Numbered from the stretch's first letter, positions 1 through 8,090 are shown. The stretch: DNA of 37,785 nt from a bacterium (GCA_029978085.1 JAPOJV010000014.1:1-37785); one strand, 5' to 3'. Notes: generated by a model from the letters alone, not told the origin. Made by a program: numbers and translations.

Positions 1-50
1 CCCTGGCAGACACACAGACGACTCGTCGGCTGGCTGCCAGGAGGACCACC

Positions 51-1061
51 GTGATCGCCCTCGCCAAAAAGGCTATTTCGCTCACCAAAGCCCGCAGGTC
101 CGCAACCACCGGTCGGATGTCCAAGCCGACCCGCACGTCCTTAGCCGACGCCGCCCAGCGGGAAGCTCTCAAGGCTCGCCGGACGCAACTCTTCGATCGA
201 TTGATCGAGTACATCCCCTGTCGGCAGTTCCTCAAGGCCGACGCCGAGTCCCTCGCCTCCACGCCCCCGGCCGACGCGGCGGTGCCGCTCGAGACCCACG
301 ACCGTGAGCCCGCCCGCGGCGAAGGCCTCACCCCCTATCTCGCCAGCCTCTACCAGACCCGGCTGCTCACGAAGGACGAGGAGCAGTACTACTTCCGGAG
401 GATGAACTGGCTGAAGTTCCGCGCCGCCTCGACCCGTGGCCGCCTCGACAAGAAGCGGGCCACGCTTCGGCAGATCGAACAGATCGAGGGTTGGCTCACC
501 GAGGCAGATACGGTGAAGGCCATCCTGATCACGTCGAACCTGCGGCTCGTCGTGTCGATCGCCAAGAAGTTCGTCGATACCTCGTGGACGTTCGAGGAAC
601 TTGTCAGCGAGGGCAACGTGGCCCTGATGCGGGCCGTCGAGAAGTTCAACTTCGCCCTCGGCAACCGCTTCAGCACCTACGCGACGTATGCCATCCAGCG
701 ACATTTTTACAGGATCTCGCACCGCGGCCGTCAGCAACGGAAGCGGTTCGTGAGCGACGACGAGGCGCTGAAGTCGCGGGCCGAAGACCCCGACACGACC
801 GAGTATCACTCCGCCGAGCAGATCGGCATGCTCAAGGAGCTGTTCTCGGGGTTCCTCGATGAACTGGAGCCCCGCGAGCGGAAGATCGTGGTGGCCCGGT
901 TCGGGTTCGATGGCAAGCCGCCGCGGACGTTCCGTGAGCTCGGCTCACAGATGGGCGTGTGCAAGGAACGGATCCGGCAGATTCAGACCCGCGCCATGGA
1001 GAAGCTCCGCGAGATGGCGGCCGAGGCCCGGCTCGAGCAGACCGTGGGCGACTGGCTGTGA
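51..1061 (+). CDS. RNA polymerase sigma factor, sigma-70 family
   Basis: A 336-residue sigma-70 family factor that directs RNA polymerase to a promoter subset. Region 1.2-like sequence lies at about residues 92-125 (LTPYLASLYQTRLLTKDEE). Region 2 is at about 155-232, with the core-binding and -10 melting segment ILITSNLRLVVSIAKKF and the aromatic-rich RFSTYATYAIQRHFYR. Region 4, with its helix-turn-helix, is at about 268-325 (ELEPRERKIVVARFG, then GVCKERIRQIQTRAMEKLR). The linker between regions 2 and 4 is short, so a full region 3 is not evident. This suggests an alternative rather than primary housekeeping factor. The GTG start is chosen because AGGAGG at 39-44 sits six bases before it. The stop overlaps the GTG of the next gene (GTGA), so the two are probably co-translated. 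The basic Ser/Thr-rich first 45 residues are not recognisable. Confidence 0.93.
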   Translation: MIALAKKAISLTKARRSATTGRMSKPTRTSLADAAQREALKARRTQLFDRLIEYIPCRQFLKADAESLASTPPADAAVPLETHDREPARGEGLTPYLASLYQTRLLTKDEEQYYFRRMNWLKFRAASTRGRLDKKRATLRQIEQIEGWLTEADTVKAILITSNLRLVVSIAKKFVDTSWTFEELVSEGNVALMRAVEKFNFALGNRFSTYATYAIQRHFYRISHRGRQQRKRFVSDDEALKSRAEDPDTTEYHSAEQIGMLKELFSGFLDELEPRERKIVVARFGFDGKPPRTFRELGSQMGVCKERIRQIQTRAMEKLREMAAEARLEQTVGDWL

Positions 1062-1789
1062 CGCAACGGATACTCCTGATCGGCGGGTCGGGTGGCATCG
1101 GCTCGGCTCTCGCGCGGCAGCTCGTGCAGGGCGGGGCGCAGGTGTTTCTTGCCGGCCGCGATCCGAGCCGGCTGGCGACCGTGGCCGATGAACTCGGCAT
1201 GCCCTGCGGCACCGTCGATGCGTCCGATCCCGATCAGGTGGACGCCTGCGCGGATGCCGCCGCCGCCGCCCTCGGTGGCCTCGACGGCATCGCCAACTGC
1301 GTCGGCTCACTGATCCTGAAGCCGGCCCATCTCACGTCCACCGCCGACTGGCAGGCCACGCTGGCCGCGAATCTCTCGAGTGCCTTTGGCTGCGTGCGGG
1401 CAGCTGGCCGACACTTGAAAACCGACGGCGGCTCGGTGGTGCTCGTGTCGAGCGCGGCGGCCCGCGTGGGGCTCGCCAACCACGAGGCAATCGCTGCGGC
1501 GAAGGCGGGCATCATCGGTCTCGTGCTCTCGGCGGCAGCCACCTACGCCAGGCAGAAGATCCGGTTCAACGCCGTGGCCCCCGGCCTCACGCGGACACCG
1601 CTCACGAAGGGCCTGGTGGCCAACGAGTTGGCCGAGAAGGCCTCGGTGGGCATGCACCCGCTCGGCCGGCTCGGCGAACCGGAGGACGTGGCCCGGGCGA
1701 TCGCGTTTCTCCTCGATCCGGCCCAGGGCTGGATCACCGGACAGGTGCTCGGCGTGGACGGGGGCCTCGCGGACGTGCGTGGGCGGTAG
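1058..1789 (+). CDS. SDR-family oxidoreductase lacking the catalytic Tyr
   Basis: A 243-residue short-chain dehydrogenase/reductase with a Rossmann fold. The nucleotide-binding glycine motif is GGSGGIG at residues 9-15. NCVG at 80-83 corresponds to the family NNAG. The active-site Ser region is LVSSAAARVG at about 129-138. The C-terminal signature VDGG is present. The usual YxxxK reads IAAAK (residues 145-149), so Lys is kept but Tyr is replaced by Ile. The match to the rest of the fold is good, so this is a divergent subfamily or a catalytically altered member. The substrate cannot be told. The GTG start overlaps the stop of the sigma factor gene by four bases, which fits translational coupling. 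A longer in-frame reading from 959 would lie inside the sigma gene and is not used. Confidence 0.9.
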   Translation: MTQRILLIGGSGGIGSALARQLVQGGAQVFLAGRDPSRLATVADELGMPCGTVDASDPDQVDACADAAAAALGGLDGIANCVGSLILKPAHLTSTADWQATLAANLSSAFGCVRAAGRHLKTDGGSVVLVSSAAARVGLANHEAIAAAKAGIIGLVLSAAATYARQKIRFNAVAPGLTRTPLTKGLVANELAEKASVGMHPLGRLGEPEDVARAIAFLLDPAQGWITGQVLGVDGGLADVRGR

Positions 1790-1817
1790 CCGGGATCGCC
1801 TGCTATCCTCTTGCCCC

Positions 1818-3110
1818 ATGAACACACACAAATCCCCCGCGCCGACGTTTCGTCTCTGGCTGATGATGGTTTTGGAGTTCGCGATCTGGGGCGCGTGGCT
1901 GCCCCTGATCTGGGGCTACATGGGGGCCGCCGTGGCCGATGGTGGCCTCGGGTTCAGCGGCACCGAGATCGCCTGGGTGGGCAGCGCCTTCGCCATCGCC
2001 TCGATCATGGGAATCTTCTTCTCCAGCCAGTTCGCCGATCGCACGTTCGCGGCCGAGCGATTCATGGCCGTGAGCCATCTCGTGGGCGGCCTGGCGATCC
2101 TGGGCATGTATTGGGCCCGCGACTTCCGCACGTTCTTCAGTCTGATGCTCGTGCACGCCCTGCTCTACGTGCCCACGATCTCGGTGTCCAATTCGATCGC
2201 CTTCACCCACATGAAAAACGCCCAGAAGGAATTCGGGCTGGTGCGGATGGGGGGCACGATCGGCTGGATCCTCGCCGCCTGGCCGCTCTACTTCATCCTT
2301 CAAGGCAAGACCGGCGCCGAGGCCGTGGCCGCAAGCCGCAGCATCTTCCTCGTGGCGGGAGTCACGTCGCTCGCCCTCGCCGCCTACAGCCTCCTTCTGC
2401 CGCATACGCCGCCGAAGCGGGCGGTGCCCGGCGACAGCGGGTTCGCCTGGCTCAAGGCGACAAAGTTCCTGGCTCATCCCTACCTGCTCGTGCTCTTCAT
2501 CGTCACCTTCATCGATGCCGTGATCCACAACGGCTACTTCGTGATGGCCGGCGACTTTCTCAAGAGCCAGGCCGTCGGCATCAAGCCGGAGTGGATCATG
2601 CCCGTGATGAGCATCGGGCAGGTGGCCGAGATCCTCACGATGGCGGTGCTCGGCGCCGTACTCGCCCGACTCGGCTGGAAGACGACGATGATCCTCGGCA
2701 TTCTGGGCCACGCCGCCCGGTTCGCCGTCTTCGCGCTCTTCCCCCAGAGCCAGGCCGTGATCGTGGCCGTGCAGGTGCTCCACGGCATCTGCTACGCCTT
2801 CTTCTTCGCCACGCTCTACATCTTCATCGACGCCGCGTTCCCCAAGGACGTGCGGTCGAGCGCCCAGAGCCTCTTCAACCTGCTCGTGCTGGGCCTGGGC
2901 GACCTGGCAGCCAAGTGGCTCTTCATCCCGCTCCAGAGTCGGCTCACGACGGATGGCACGGTCGATTACCGGCAGCTCTTCCTCGTGCCCACGTTCATGG
3001 CCCTCGCGGCCGCCGCGGTGCTCGCGATCGCCTTCTGGCCCCCCCGCTCGCTCGCCACCGCCGGCGAGACCGAGGATGACCTCGAGACCGAGCCGGGCCT
3101 CGTGACCTGA
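1818..3110 (+). CDS. Nucleoside:H+ symporter-like MFS transporter
   Basis: A 430-residue inner-membrane transporter with about twelve hydrophobic segments. The start LWLMMVLEFAIWGAWLPLI resembles the first helix of the NupG/XapB nucleoside:proton symporter family, whose members have FxxxGAW at this place and a similar length. It probably imports nucleosides or related solutes, but substrate specificity is inferred from family resemblance only. The ATG at 1818 is chosen over an earlier in-frame ATG at 1779, which lies inside the SDR gene. A TATCCT box at 1804-1809, preceded by TGC as in extended -10 promoters, lies only eight bases before the ATG. The mRNA may therefore be leaderless or nearly so. 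The gene ends just before a cluster of palindromic repeats, one of which is followed by six T residues and could terminate transcription. Confidence 0.85.
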   Translation: MNTHKSPAPTFRLWLMMVLEFAIWGAWLPLIWGYMGAAVADGGLGFSGTEIAWVGSAFAIASIMGIFFSSQFADRTFAAERFMAVSHLVGGLAILGMYWARDFRTFFSLMLVHALLYVPTISVSNSIAFTHMKNAQKEFGLVRMGGTIGWILAAWPLYFILQGKTGAEAVAASRSIFLVAGVTSLALAAYSLLLPHTPPKRAVPGDSGFAWLKATKFLAHPYLLVLFIVTFIDAVIHNGYFVMAGDFLKSQAVGIKPEWIMPVMSIGQVAEILTMAVLGAVLARLGWKTTMILGILGHAARFAVFALFPQSQAVIVAVQVLHGICYAFFFATLYIFIDAAFPKDVRSSAQSLFNLLVLGLGDLAAKWLFIPLQSRLTTDGTVDYRQLFLVPTFMALAAAAVLAIAFWPPRSLATAGETEDDLETEPGLVT

Positions 3111-3120
3111 GGGTGGTGGG

Positions 3121-3225
3121 CCAGTCACGCCGTGACTGGCGGGCTTCTCCGGTCACGGCGTGACCGGGCTACCGTGGGCATGTCACGCCGTGACATGCTG
3201 TTTTTTCGGTCACGGCGTGACCGGG
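3121..3225. repeat. Palindrome cluster 1 (two composite units)
   Basis: Four 19-base palindromes: CCAGTCACGCCGTGACTGG (3121-3139), CCGGTCACGGCGTGACCGG (3149-3167), CATGTCACGCCGTGACATG (3179-3197) and CGGTCACGGCGTGACCGGG (3207-3225). They form two tandem units. In each unit a C-centred palindrome with variable outer arms is followed by a G-centred palindrome with constant CCGG arms. The outer arms differ between copies but always remain complementary. Related clusters lie at 25878-25970 and, inverted, at 35891-35943. Confidence 0.9.
3179..3206 (+). terminator. Possible Rho-independent terminator after the MFS gene
   Basis: The palindrome CATGTCACGCCGTGACATG is followed by CTG and six T residues (3201-3206). 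A GC-containing stem plus T-run fits an intrinsic terminator for the upstream transporter gene. The stem belongs to the repeat family, so termination may be incidental. Confidence 0.45.
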
Positions 3226-3301
3226 CTGCGGGCCAGCAGCGATTTCGCGGCCTGCCCGCGGTCTTGCGGCCGGAGCCCCTACTCCCTACCTTCCGCCGCC
3301 C

Positions 3302-3323
3302 GCCTGCGCCAGGCACCGCAGGC
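3302..3323 (+). promoter_or_regulatory. Hairpin in the presumed lpxD leader
   Basis: GCCTGCG (3302-3308) and CGCAGGC (3317-3323) form a perfect seven-base-pair stem with an eight-base loop, 38 bases upstream of the lpxD start. No function is evident. Confidence 0.35.
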
Positions 3324-3361
3324 CGGATGACACCCAGGATGTCTTGCAGGGAGTTGCTGCG

Positions 3362-4408
3362 ATGTCGATCACACTCGGGGAATTGGCAGACCTCGTAGGC
3401 GGCAGGCTCACGGGCGATAGCGGCCTGTCGCTGAGCGGCGCCGCGACGCTCGAAACAGCCTCGGCGACCGACGTCACGCTCGTCGACAAGGCCGAGCGGC
3501 TTCACCTGCTCGCCAAGAGCCGCGCCGGCGCGGCGATCGTGCCCGAGGGCACCGGCCCGCTCGACCGCCCCTCGATCGAAGTGGCCGACGTGCACGCCGC
3601 CTTCACCACCACGATCCTTCACTTCCATCCGCCACGGCAGCGGGCACGAACGGGCGTGAGCCCGCAGGCTGCAGTCGATGCCTCGGCACGGGTGGCCGCC
3701 GACACCGAGATCCACGCCTTCGCCACGGTGGGGCCCGATGTCGAAATCGGCCCCGGATCCACGATCCACGCCGGCGTGCACCTGATGGCGGGCACGCGGA
3801 TCGGCGCCGATACCGAGATCTTTCCCAACGCCGTGCTCTACGAGAACACGCGGGTGGGCAGCCGTTGCATCATCCATGCCGGCGCCGTGCTCGGCGCCTA
3901 CGGCTTCGGCTACAAGCCCACGGCCGATGGCTACCGGATCTCGGCCCAACTTGGCTGGGTGGAGATCGCCGACGACGTGGAGATCGGCGCGGGCACGACG
4001 ATCGACCGCGGCACCTACGGCCCGACGGTGATCGGCGCCGGCACCAAGCTCGACAACCTCGTGATGATCGCCCACAACTGCCGGCTCGGCCGCCACAACA
4101 TGATCTGCTCGCAGGTCGGCGTGGCCGGCAGCACGACCACCGGTGACTGGGTGGTGATGGCGGGCCAGGTGGGCGTCCGCGACCACGTGCACATCGGCGA
4201 CAAGGCCGTGCTGGGCGCCCGCTCGGGCGTGTCGAACGACGTCGAGCCCGGCAAGACCGTGCTCGGCGAGCCGGCCATCGACCTCCGCGACCGCAAGCTG
4301 CAGCTCGCGACGATGAGCAAGCTCCCCGAGATGCGCAAGGATCTCAAGGACCTCGTAAATCGCGTTTCCATCCTCGAACAGAAAGACGCCACTTCCCGGG
4401 CCGCGTGA
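3362..4408 (+). CDS. lpxD: UDP-3-O-acylglucosamine N-acyltransferase LpxD
   Basis: Adds the second 3-hydroxyacyl chain, from acyl-ACP, to the amino group of UDP-3-O-acylglucosamine, the third step of lipid A synthesis. The protein has 348 residues, close to the family norm. The N-terminal uridine-binding domain (residues 1 to about 100) is followed by a left-handed beta-helix of hexapeptide repeats (about 105-300). The catalytic His is in MIAHNCRLG at residue 238. The C-terminal helix (KLPEMRKDLKDLVNRVSILEQK) is typical of LpxD trimers. The ATG at 3362 is chosen because AGGGAG at 3348-3353 lies eight bases before it. An in-frame TTG at 3344 is less likely. lpxI follows after 19 bases, so the two form a lipid A operon. 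Confidence 0.95.
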   Translation: MSITLGELADLVGGRLTGDSGLSLSGAATLETASATDVTLVDKAERLHLLAKSRAGAAIVPEGTGPLDRPSIEVADVHAAFTTTILHFHPPRQRARTGVSPQAAVDASARVAADTEIHAFATVGPDVEIGPGSTIHAGVHLMAGTRIGADTEIFPNAVLYENTRVGSRCIIHAGAVLGAYGFGYKPTADGYRISAQLGWVEIADDVEIGAGTTIDRGTYGPTVIGAGTKLDNLVMIAHNCRLGRHNMICSQVGVAGSTTTGDWVVMAGQVGVRDHVHIGDKAVLGARSGVSNDVEPGKTVLGEPAIDLRDRKLQLATMSKLPEMRKDLKDLVNRVSILEQKDATSRAA

Positions 4409-4427
4409 GACGACAGAGACGAAGACC

Positions 4428-5324
4428 ATGACCACGCTCTCACTCGCCGGCGAAACCGTCGGCATCCTCGCCGGCTGGGGCCGGTATCCCGTCGTCGTCG
4501 CCGAAGCGATCCGTCGCCGCGGCGGCCGCACGGCGATCCTCGCAATCCGTGACCACGCCGATGCGGCGCTGGAGCCCCTGGCCGACGCCTACGGCGACGT
4601 GGGCGTGGCCGAGATCGGCAAGGCGATCGACTTCTTCCGCAGTCACGGCGTGCGCCGCGCGACGATGGCGGGCAAGATCCACAAGACCACGCTCTTCGGC
4701 CGGGCCGCGTGGGTGCGAAACCTGCCCGACTGGGTGGGCCTGAAGACCTTCTGGCCCCACTTCGTGAGCCGCCGCCGCGACAACCGCGACGACTCGCTGC
4801 TCGGCGCGATCTCCGCCGCCTTCGATGCCCGCGGCGTGACGATCTGCCCGGCCACCGACTTCGCGCCCGAGCTGCTCGCCGGCGAAGGGGTGCTCGCCGG
4901 CCGACCGCTCACCACCCGGCAGGAGGCCGACGTCGCCTTCGGCTGGCGGCTGGCGAAGGAGCTCGGCAGGCTCGACATCGGCCAGACCGTCGTCGTGAAA
5001 AACCGGGCGCCACTCGCGCTCGAAGCGATCGAAGGCACCGACGCCTGCATCCGCCGCGCCGGATCGCTCTGTCCGACCGGCGGGATGGTGGTGGTGAAGG
5101 TCGCCAAGCCGCAGCAGGACCTGCGGTTCGACATGCCCACGATCGGCATCGGCACGCTCGAGTCGCTCGCCGCGGCCGGTGCCACGGTGCTGGCGATCGA
5201 AGCGGGCCGCACGATCCTCGTCGATCGGCCGGCACTCGCCTCGTGCGCCGAGCGACACGGCATCACGATCGCCAGTTTCTGCGACGCCGCCGGCCTGCCG
5301 GCCATCCCCGCGGCAGCCGCCTGA
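4428..5324 (+). CDS. lpxI: UDP-2,3-diacylglucosamine pyrophosphatase LpxI
   Basis: Hydrolyses UDP-2,3-diacylglucosamine to lipid X and UMP, replacing LpxH in many bacteria. The protein has 298 residues and belongs to the LpxI (formerly DUF1009) family. The N-terminal domain carries GILAGWGRYPVVVAEA near residues 12-27 and GKIHKTTLF near 82-90. The C-terminal domain has EGTDACIRRAG, VVVKVAKPQQDLRFDMPTIG and a final segment typical of the family. The Asp of RFDMPTIG corresponds to the reported catalytic region of LpxI. The gene follows lpxD closely on the same strand. Its presence supports an LPS-containing outer membrane, consistent with lptB further along. Confidence 0.93.
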   Translation: MTTLSLAGETVGILAGWGRYPVVVAEAIRRRGGRTAILAIRDHADAALEPLADAYGDVGVAEIGKAIDFFRSHGVRRATMAGKIHKTTLFGRAAWVRNLPDWVGLKTFWPHFVSRRRDNRDDSLLGAISAAFDARGVTICPATDFAPELLAGEGVLAGRPLTTRQEADVAFGWRLAKELGRLDIGQTVVVKNRAPLALEAIEGTDACIRRAGSLCPTGGMVVVKVAKPQQDLRFDMPTIGIGTLESLAAAGATVLAIEAGRTILVDRPALASCAERHGITIASFCDAAGLPAIPAAAA

Positions 5325-5349
5325 CGCCCAGCCGGGTACACTGCTCGGC

Positions 5350-6105
5350 ATGCGCAGCCATCTCTTGCTTGCGATGATCGCTGGTGTGCTCGGGGCGGGT
5401 CTCGCCCACGGGCAGGCCGTCATCGCGCCGCCCGCGGTACCGATCGATCTGGCGATCGACCGCGCTGAGCCGATCCCGCCCGCGCAGACCCACCACATGG
5501 GCCGCGAGATCGCGCAGACGATGCACTACACGGGCGCACCGTGGCTCGTGCGCGAGAGTCGCCAGCGGGAGGAAGACTGCCGGATGCTGCTCGAGGCGCT
5601 CGCCATCAAGCCCGGACAGACCGTGTGCGATCTCGGCTGCGGCAACGGCTTCTACACCGTCGAACTGGCCCGTCAGGTCGGCCCCCGGGGCACCGTCTAT
5701 GCCGTCGACATCCAGCCCGAGATGCTCCGAATGCTCGCCGAACGGGCGGCGGCGGAGGGACTGCGAAACATCCGACCGGTGCTGAGCACGCCGATCGATC
5801 CCCGGCTTCCCGCCGGTGAGGTCGACGTCGTGCTCTGCATCGATGTCTACCACGAGTTCTCGCATCCCGAGGCCATGCTCGCCCGGATCCGCGAGAGCCT
5901 TGCCGACGGAGGCCGGCTCGTGCTGGCGGAGTTCCGTGGCGAGGATGCGGCCGTGCCGATCAAGCCGCTCCATAAGATGACGAAGGCCCAGGTCAGGGCT
6001 GAACTGGAGCCCGCCGGGTTTGAACTGGCCCGGGAATTCGACCGCCTCCCCTGGCAGCACCTGATGTTCTGGGGGGTGCGGCAGGACGCGGAGCGACCCA
6101 AATAA
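5350..6105 (+). CDS. Exported SAM-dependent methyltransferase-like protein
   Basis: A 251-residue protein that starts with a likely Sec signal peptide, MRSHLLLAMIAGVLGAGLAHGQA, with cleavage near residue 21-23. It continues with a class I methyltransferase fold. Motif I is VCDLGCGNGFYTVELARQVG, the acidic loop after strand 2 is VYAVDIQPEML, and motif IV is VDVVLCIDVYHEF. An exported SAM-dependent enzyme is odd, because SAM is cytoplasmic. The protein may be tail-anchored to the inner face by an uncleaved signal, bind another ligand, or be a family peculiarity. The ATG at 5350 is chosen because the signal peptide begins there. TACACT at 5337-5342 resembles a -10 box only seven bases upstream, so a leaderless transcript is possible. 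The substrate is unknown. Confidence 0.82.
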   Translation: MRSHLLLAMIAGVLGAGLAHGQAVIAPPAVPIDLAIDRAEPIPPAQTHHMGREIAQTMHYTGAPWLVRESRQREEDCRMLLEALAIKPGQTVCDLGCGNGFYTVELARQVGPRGTVYAVDIQPEMLRMLAERAAAEGLRNIRPVLSTPIDPRLPAGEVDVVLCIDVYHEFSHPEAMLARIRESLADGGRLVLAEFRGEDAAVPIKPLHKMTKAQVRAELEPAGFELAREFDRLPWQHLMFWGVRQDAERPK

Positions 6106-6189
6106 CCCGGTTTCTCAGCGGAATCCACCAGGTTTCCGACGGCGGGGGGTCGGGGCCGGGAAAATCCTGGAAATCCCCGGGCCGGGACA

Positions 6190-6218
6190 TTGCAACCGCC
6201 CTCGGGAGCCGTGATACT
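6190..6218 (+). promoter_or_regulatory. Sigma-70-type promoter for the sigma-54 activator gene
   Basis: TTGCAA at 6190-6195 and GATACT at 6213-6218 are separated by 17 bases, about 70 bases upstream of the ATG at 6291. Spacing and both hexamers fit a housekeeping promoter. Confidence 0.5.
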
Positions 6219-6290
6219 TTCAGGTGTCGAGCCGGGCCGGACACCTTCGCTGGATCCGATTTCCCCAAACCGATCGCAGGGCAGCAGATC

Positions 6291-7349
6291 ATGGCCATAC
6301 GCCCCCTGAGTTTCCGCGCGAGTGAATCCGCGGGACGCGATCCGCGCGGTGGGTCGCTCGATCCTGCGGTGGCGCTCGAAGATCGCGGCGCAAGCCTGCC
6401 ACCGGCCGCCTCGACCTCGAACTGGGTGCTTGGCTCCAACGCTGCGATGCGGCGGATCGCGAAGTCGATCGAGCGGGCCGCCGAGGTCGAGTGCACCGTG
6501 CTCGTGAGCGGAGAGACCGGCACGGGCAAGGAACTCTGGGCGCGACTTCTACATCGCAGCGGCCCGCGCCGTTCCAAGGCGTTCATCCCCGTCAACTGTG
6601 CAGCGCTCACACCGACGCTTGCCGAGAGTCAGCTCTTTGGCCACGAGAAGGGAGCGTTCACCGGTGCTGCCGGTCGCTCGCTCGGCATCTTCCGCGCGGC
6701 CCAAGGCGGCGTGGTGTTCCTCGACGAGATCGGGGAAATGCCGCCCGAACTGCAACCCAAACTGCTTCGCGTGCTCCAGCAGCGCGAGGTGATTCCCGTC
6801 GGCGCCACGGAGCCCGTGCCGATCGATGTGCAGATCGTTGCGGCCACCAATCGCGATCTCGAGCAGGAAGTCGAGAAAGGCGCGTTCCGCGAGGATCTCT
6901 ACTACCGGCTCAACATGATCGAGCTGCGGGTGCCGCCGCTCCGTGAGCGGAAGGAAGACATCCCGCTGTTCATCGAGTTCTTCGCCCAGAAGTTCTCCGA
7001 CCGCTACCGGCTTCCCGTCTGGCAGCCGACTGCCGACGCGCTCGCGGAATTCTGCGGGTTTCACTGGCCTGGCAACGTGCGGCAACTCGAACACGTGATC
7101 GAGCAGGCGTATGTGTTGCAGACCGAGCCGAAGGTGCCGGTGCGTTCGAATGCTCCGGCATCGTCCGGCAAGCTCCCCTGCCTCGATCTTGCCAAGCTGC
7201 GGGAGCAGGCCATCAAGGAAGCCCTCGAGATCACCCGCGGCCACAAGGCCAAGGCCGCGAAGCTGCTCGGTGTGCACGCCAACACGATGACCCGGCTGCT
7301 GAAGGACATCGGCGCTTCGGATGCCGAGAGCGGCGACGACGCCGAATAA
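6291..7349 (+). CDS. Sigma-54-dependent transcriptional activator, no sensor domain
   Basis: A 352-residue AAA+ enhancer-binding protein that remodels RNA polymerase-sigma-54. Walker A is GETGTGKE (74-81), the sigma-54-contacting loop is GAFTGA (121-126), Walker B is VVFLDEIGE (141-149), and the arginine-finger region is [10 protein letters not shown] (about 199-208). A Fis-type helix-turn-helix occupies about residues 303-340 ([31 protein letters not shown]). The first 45 residues are low-complexity, and there is no receiver, GAF or PAS domain. Like PspF, it would need control by a partner or by its own expression. No sensor kinase or obvious sigma-54 target lies next to it, so its regulon is unknown. 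Confidence 0.92.
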   Translation: MAIRPLSFRASESAGRDPRGGSLDPAVALEDRGASLPPAASTSNWVLGSNAAMRRIAKSIERAAEVECTVLVSGETGTGKELWARLLHRSGPRRSKAFIPVNCAALTPTLAESQLFGHEKGAFTGAAGRSLGIFRAAQGGVVFLDEIGEMPPELQPKLLRVLQQREVIPVGATEPVPIDVQIVAATNRDLEQEVEKGAFREDLYYRLNMIELRVPPLRERKEDIPLFIEFFAQKFSDRYRLPVWQPTADALAEFCGFHWPGNVRQLEHVIEQAYVLQTEPKVPVRSNAPASSGKLPCLDLAKLREQAIKEALEITRGHKAKAAKLLGVHANTMTRLLKDIGASDAESGDDAE

Positions 7350-7365
7350 GGACGTCACAAGAAAG

Positions 7366-7386
7366 CCCCAAGGCGCAAGCCTGGGG
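7366..7386. terminator. Bidirectional stem-loop between convergent genes
   Basis: CCCCAAGGC-GCAA-GCCTGGGG forms a stem with one bulged A and a tetraloop. It is flanked by short A- and T-rich tracts (AGAAAG before, ATTCTTC after). It lies between the stop codons of the sigma-54 activator and the DCC-family gene and fits a shared terminator. Confidence 0.5.
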
Positions 7387-7391
7387 ATTCT

Positions 7392-7793
7392 TCAACGCGG
7401 CAGCCGACAGGTGCCATCGTCGCAACTGCCGGCGATGCGGAAGCGATGGCGGGCCACGAACCGATACGCCGCCGACCACAGCGGCAGGCTTCCCGGCACG
7501 TGCAACGGCACCGCCAGCGGCCAGAGCAGCGGCAGCCGCCGCGACAGATACCGCACCGCCTCGGCGCCGCCCCGGGCCTGACCTCTGCGATCGACCACAT
7601 ACATCTGCGCGTGCAGGTCGTCGGCCGACAGTTCCGGAAAATCCCGTGGCACGGCCGGATCGTGCTGCGACACGTAGTCGAGGCTGCCTGCCAGATCGAG
7701 CCGCCGCAGCAGGGCGATCTGACTCCGGCAAAACCGACAGTGCCCGTCGTAGATGACGGTGTCGCGACGTGGACGAGTGGCGGTGGCGATCAT
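7392..7793 (-). CDS. DCC-family (DUF393) thiol-disulfide oxidoreductase-like protein
   Basis: A 133-residue protein of the DCC/DUF393 family, named for the N-terminal DxxCxxC motif seen here in VIYDGHCRFCRSQIALLRR. The pair of Cys residues in a thioredoxin-like fold suggests redox activity, but no family member's role is firmly known to me. The central part (LDYVSQHDP, VDRRGQARGGAEAVRYLSRRLPLLWPL) follows the family pattern. The ATG at 7793 is preferred to a codon at 7838 because the upstream 15 residues are Arg-rich and unlike the family. The gene converges on the sigma-54 activator gene with a stem-loop between them. Confidence 0.8.
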   Translation of the reverse strand: MIATATRPRRDTVIYDGHCRFCRSQIALLRRLDLAGSLDYVSQHDPAVPRDFPELSADDLHAQMYVVDRRGQARGGAEAVRYLSRRLPLLWPLAVPLHVPGSLPLWSAAYRFVARHRFRIAGSCDDGTCRLPR

Positions 7794-7853
7794 GCGGCTA
7801 CCCACTCGAATCCTAGCGCGGAGGCGTCGTCCGCCCACTCCGCGACGGTCCGC

Positions 7854-8090
7854 CTAGCCGTGGAACCGGGCCGGCGGTGCGGGCGATGCCCCCTTCGTCG
7901 ATGTGCAGAGGTGGAGGATCGTCACGGCGCCGGCGGAGAGGAGCGTCCACGGCGCCCAGTCCGGGGCGGTGAACTGCCGCGGCGTGCCACGGCCGTCGAT
8001 CGGCAGGATGATGGCCGAATCGATGAGCAGCATCTCGATGCCGACGAGCGTCGCGAAGATGCCGGACGCCAACAACACACTCTTCCACAT
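7854..8090 (-). CDS. Small two-helix membrane protein
   Basis: A 78-residue protein with one hydrophobic helix at each end (SVLLASGIFATLVGIEMLLI and APWTLLSAGAVTILHL) and a short polar centre, so probably an inner-membrane hairpin. The function is not recognised. The pattern of an N-terminal helix, a VG-x-x-x-x-x-(D/E)S element and a final SAGAV helix also occurs in the small protein at 25979-26248, so the two may be distant paralogues. I chose this frame over an overlapping Arg/Pro-rich one because the hydrophobic pattern and codon-position GC look like real coding sequence. No strong ribosome-binding site is seen before the ATG. Confidence 0.55.
   Translation of the reverse strand: MWKSVLLASGIFATLVGIEMLLIDSAIILPIDGRGTPRQFTAPDWAPWTLLSAGAVTILHLCTSTKGASPAPPARFHG

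Noticed and set aside
1803-3128. Minus-strand open frame opposite the MFS gene
   Set aside because: Composition is dominated by Gly, Glu, His and Arg, as expected from the complement of a membrane protein gene.
3132-3398. Peptide with repeated SRRDR across palindrome cluster 1
   Set aside because: The repeat in the peptide is only the translation of the DNA palindromes. The same occurs at cluster 2 with no conserved start or ribosome-binding site.
3125-4531. Long minus-strand open frame opposite lpxD
   Set aside because: His/Ala/Gly/Arg-rich composition with no fold pattern. It is the complement of lpxD, which has clear hexapeptide repeats and a catalytic His.
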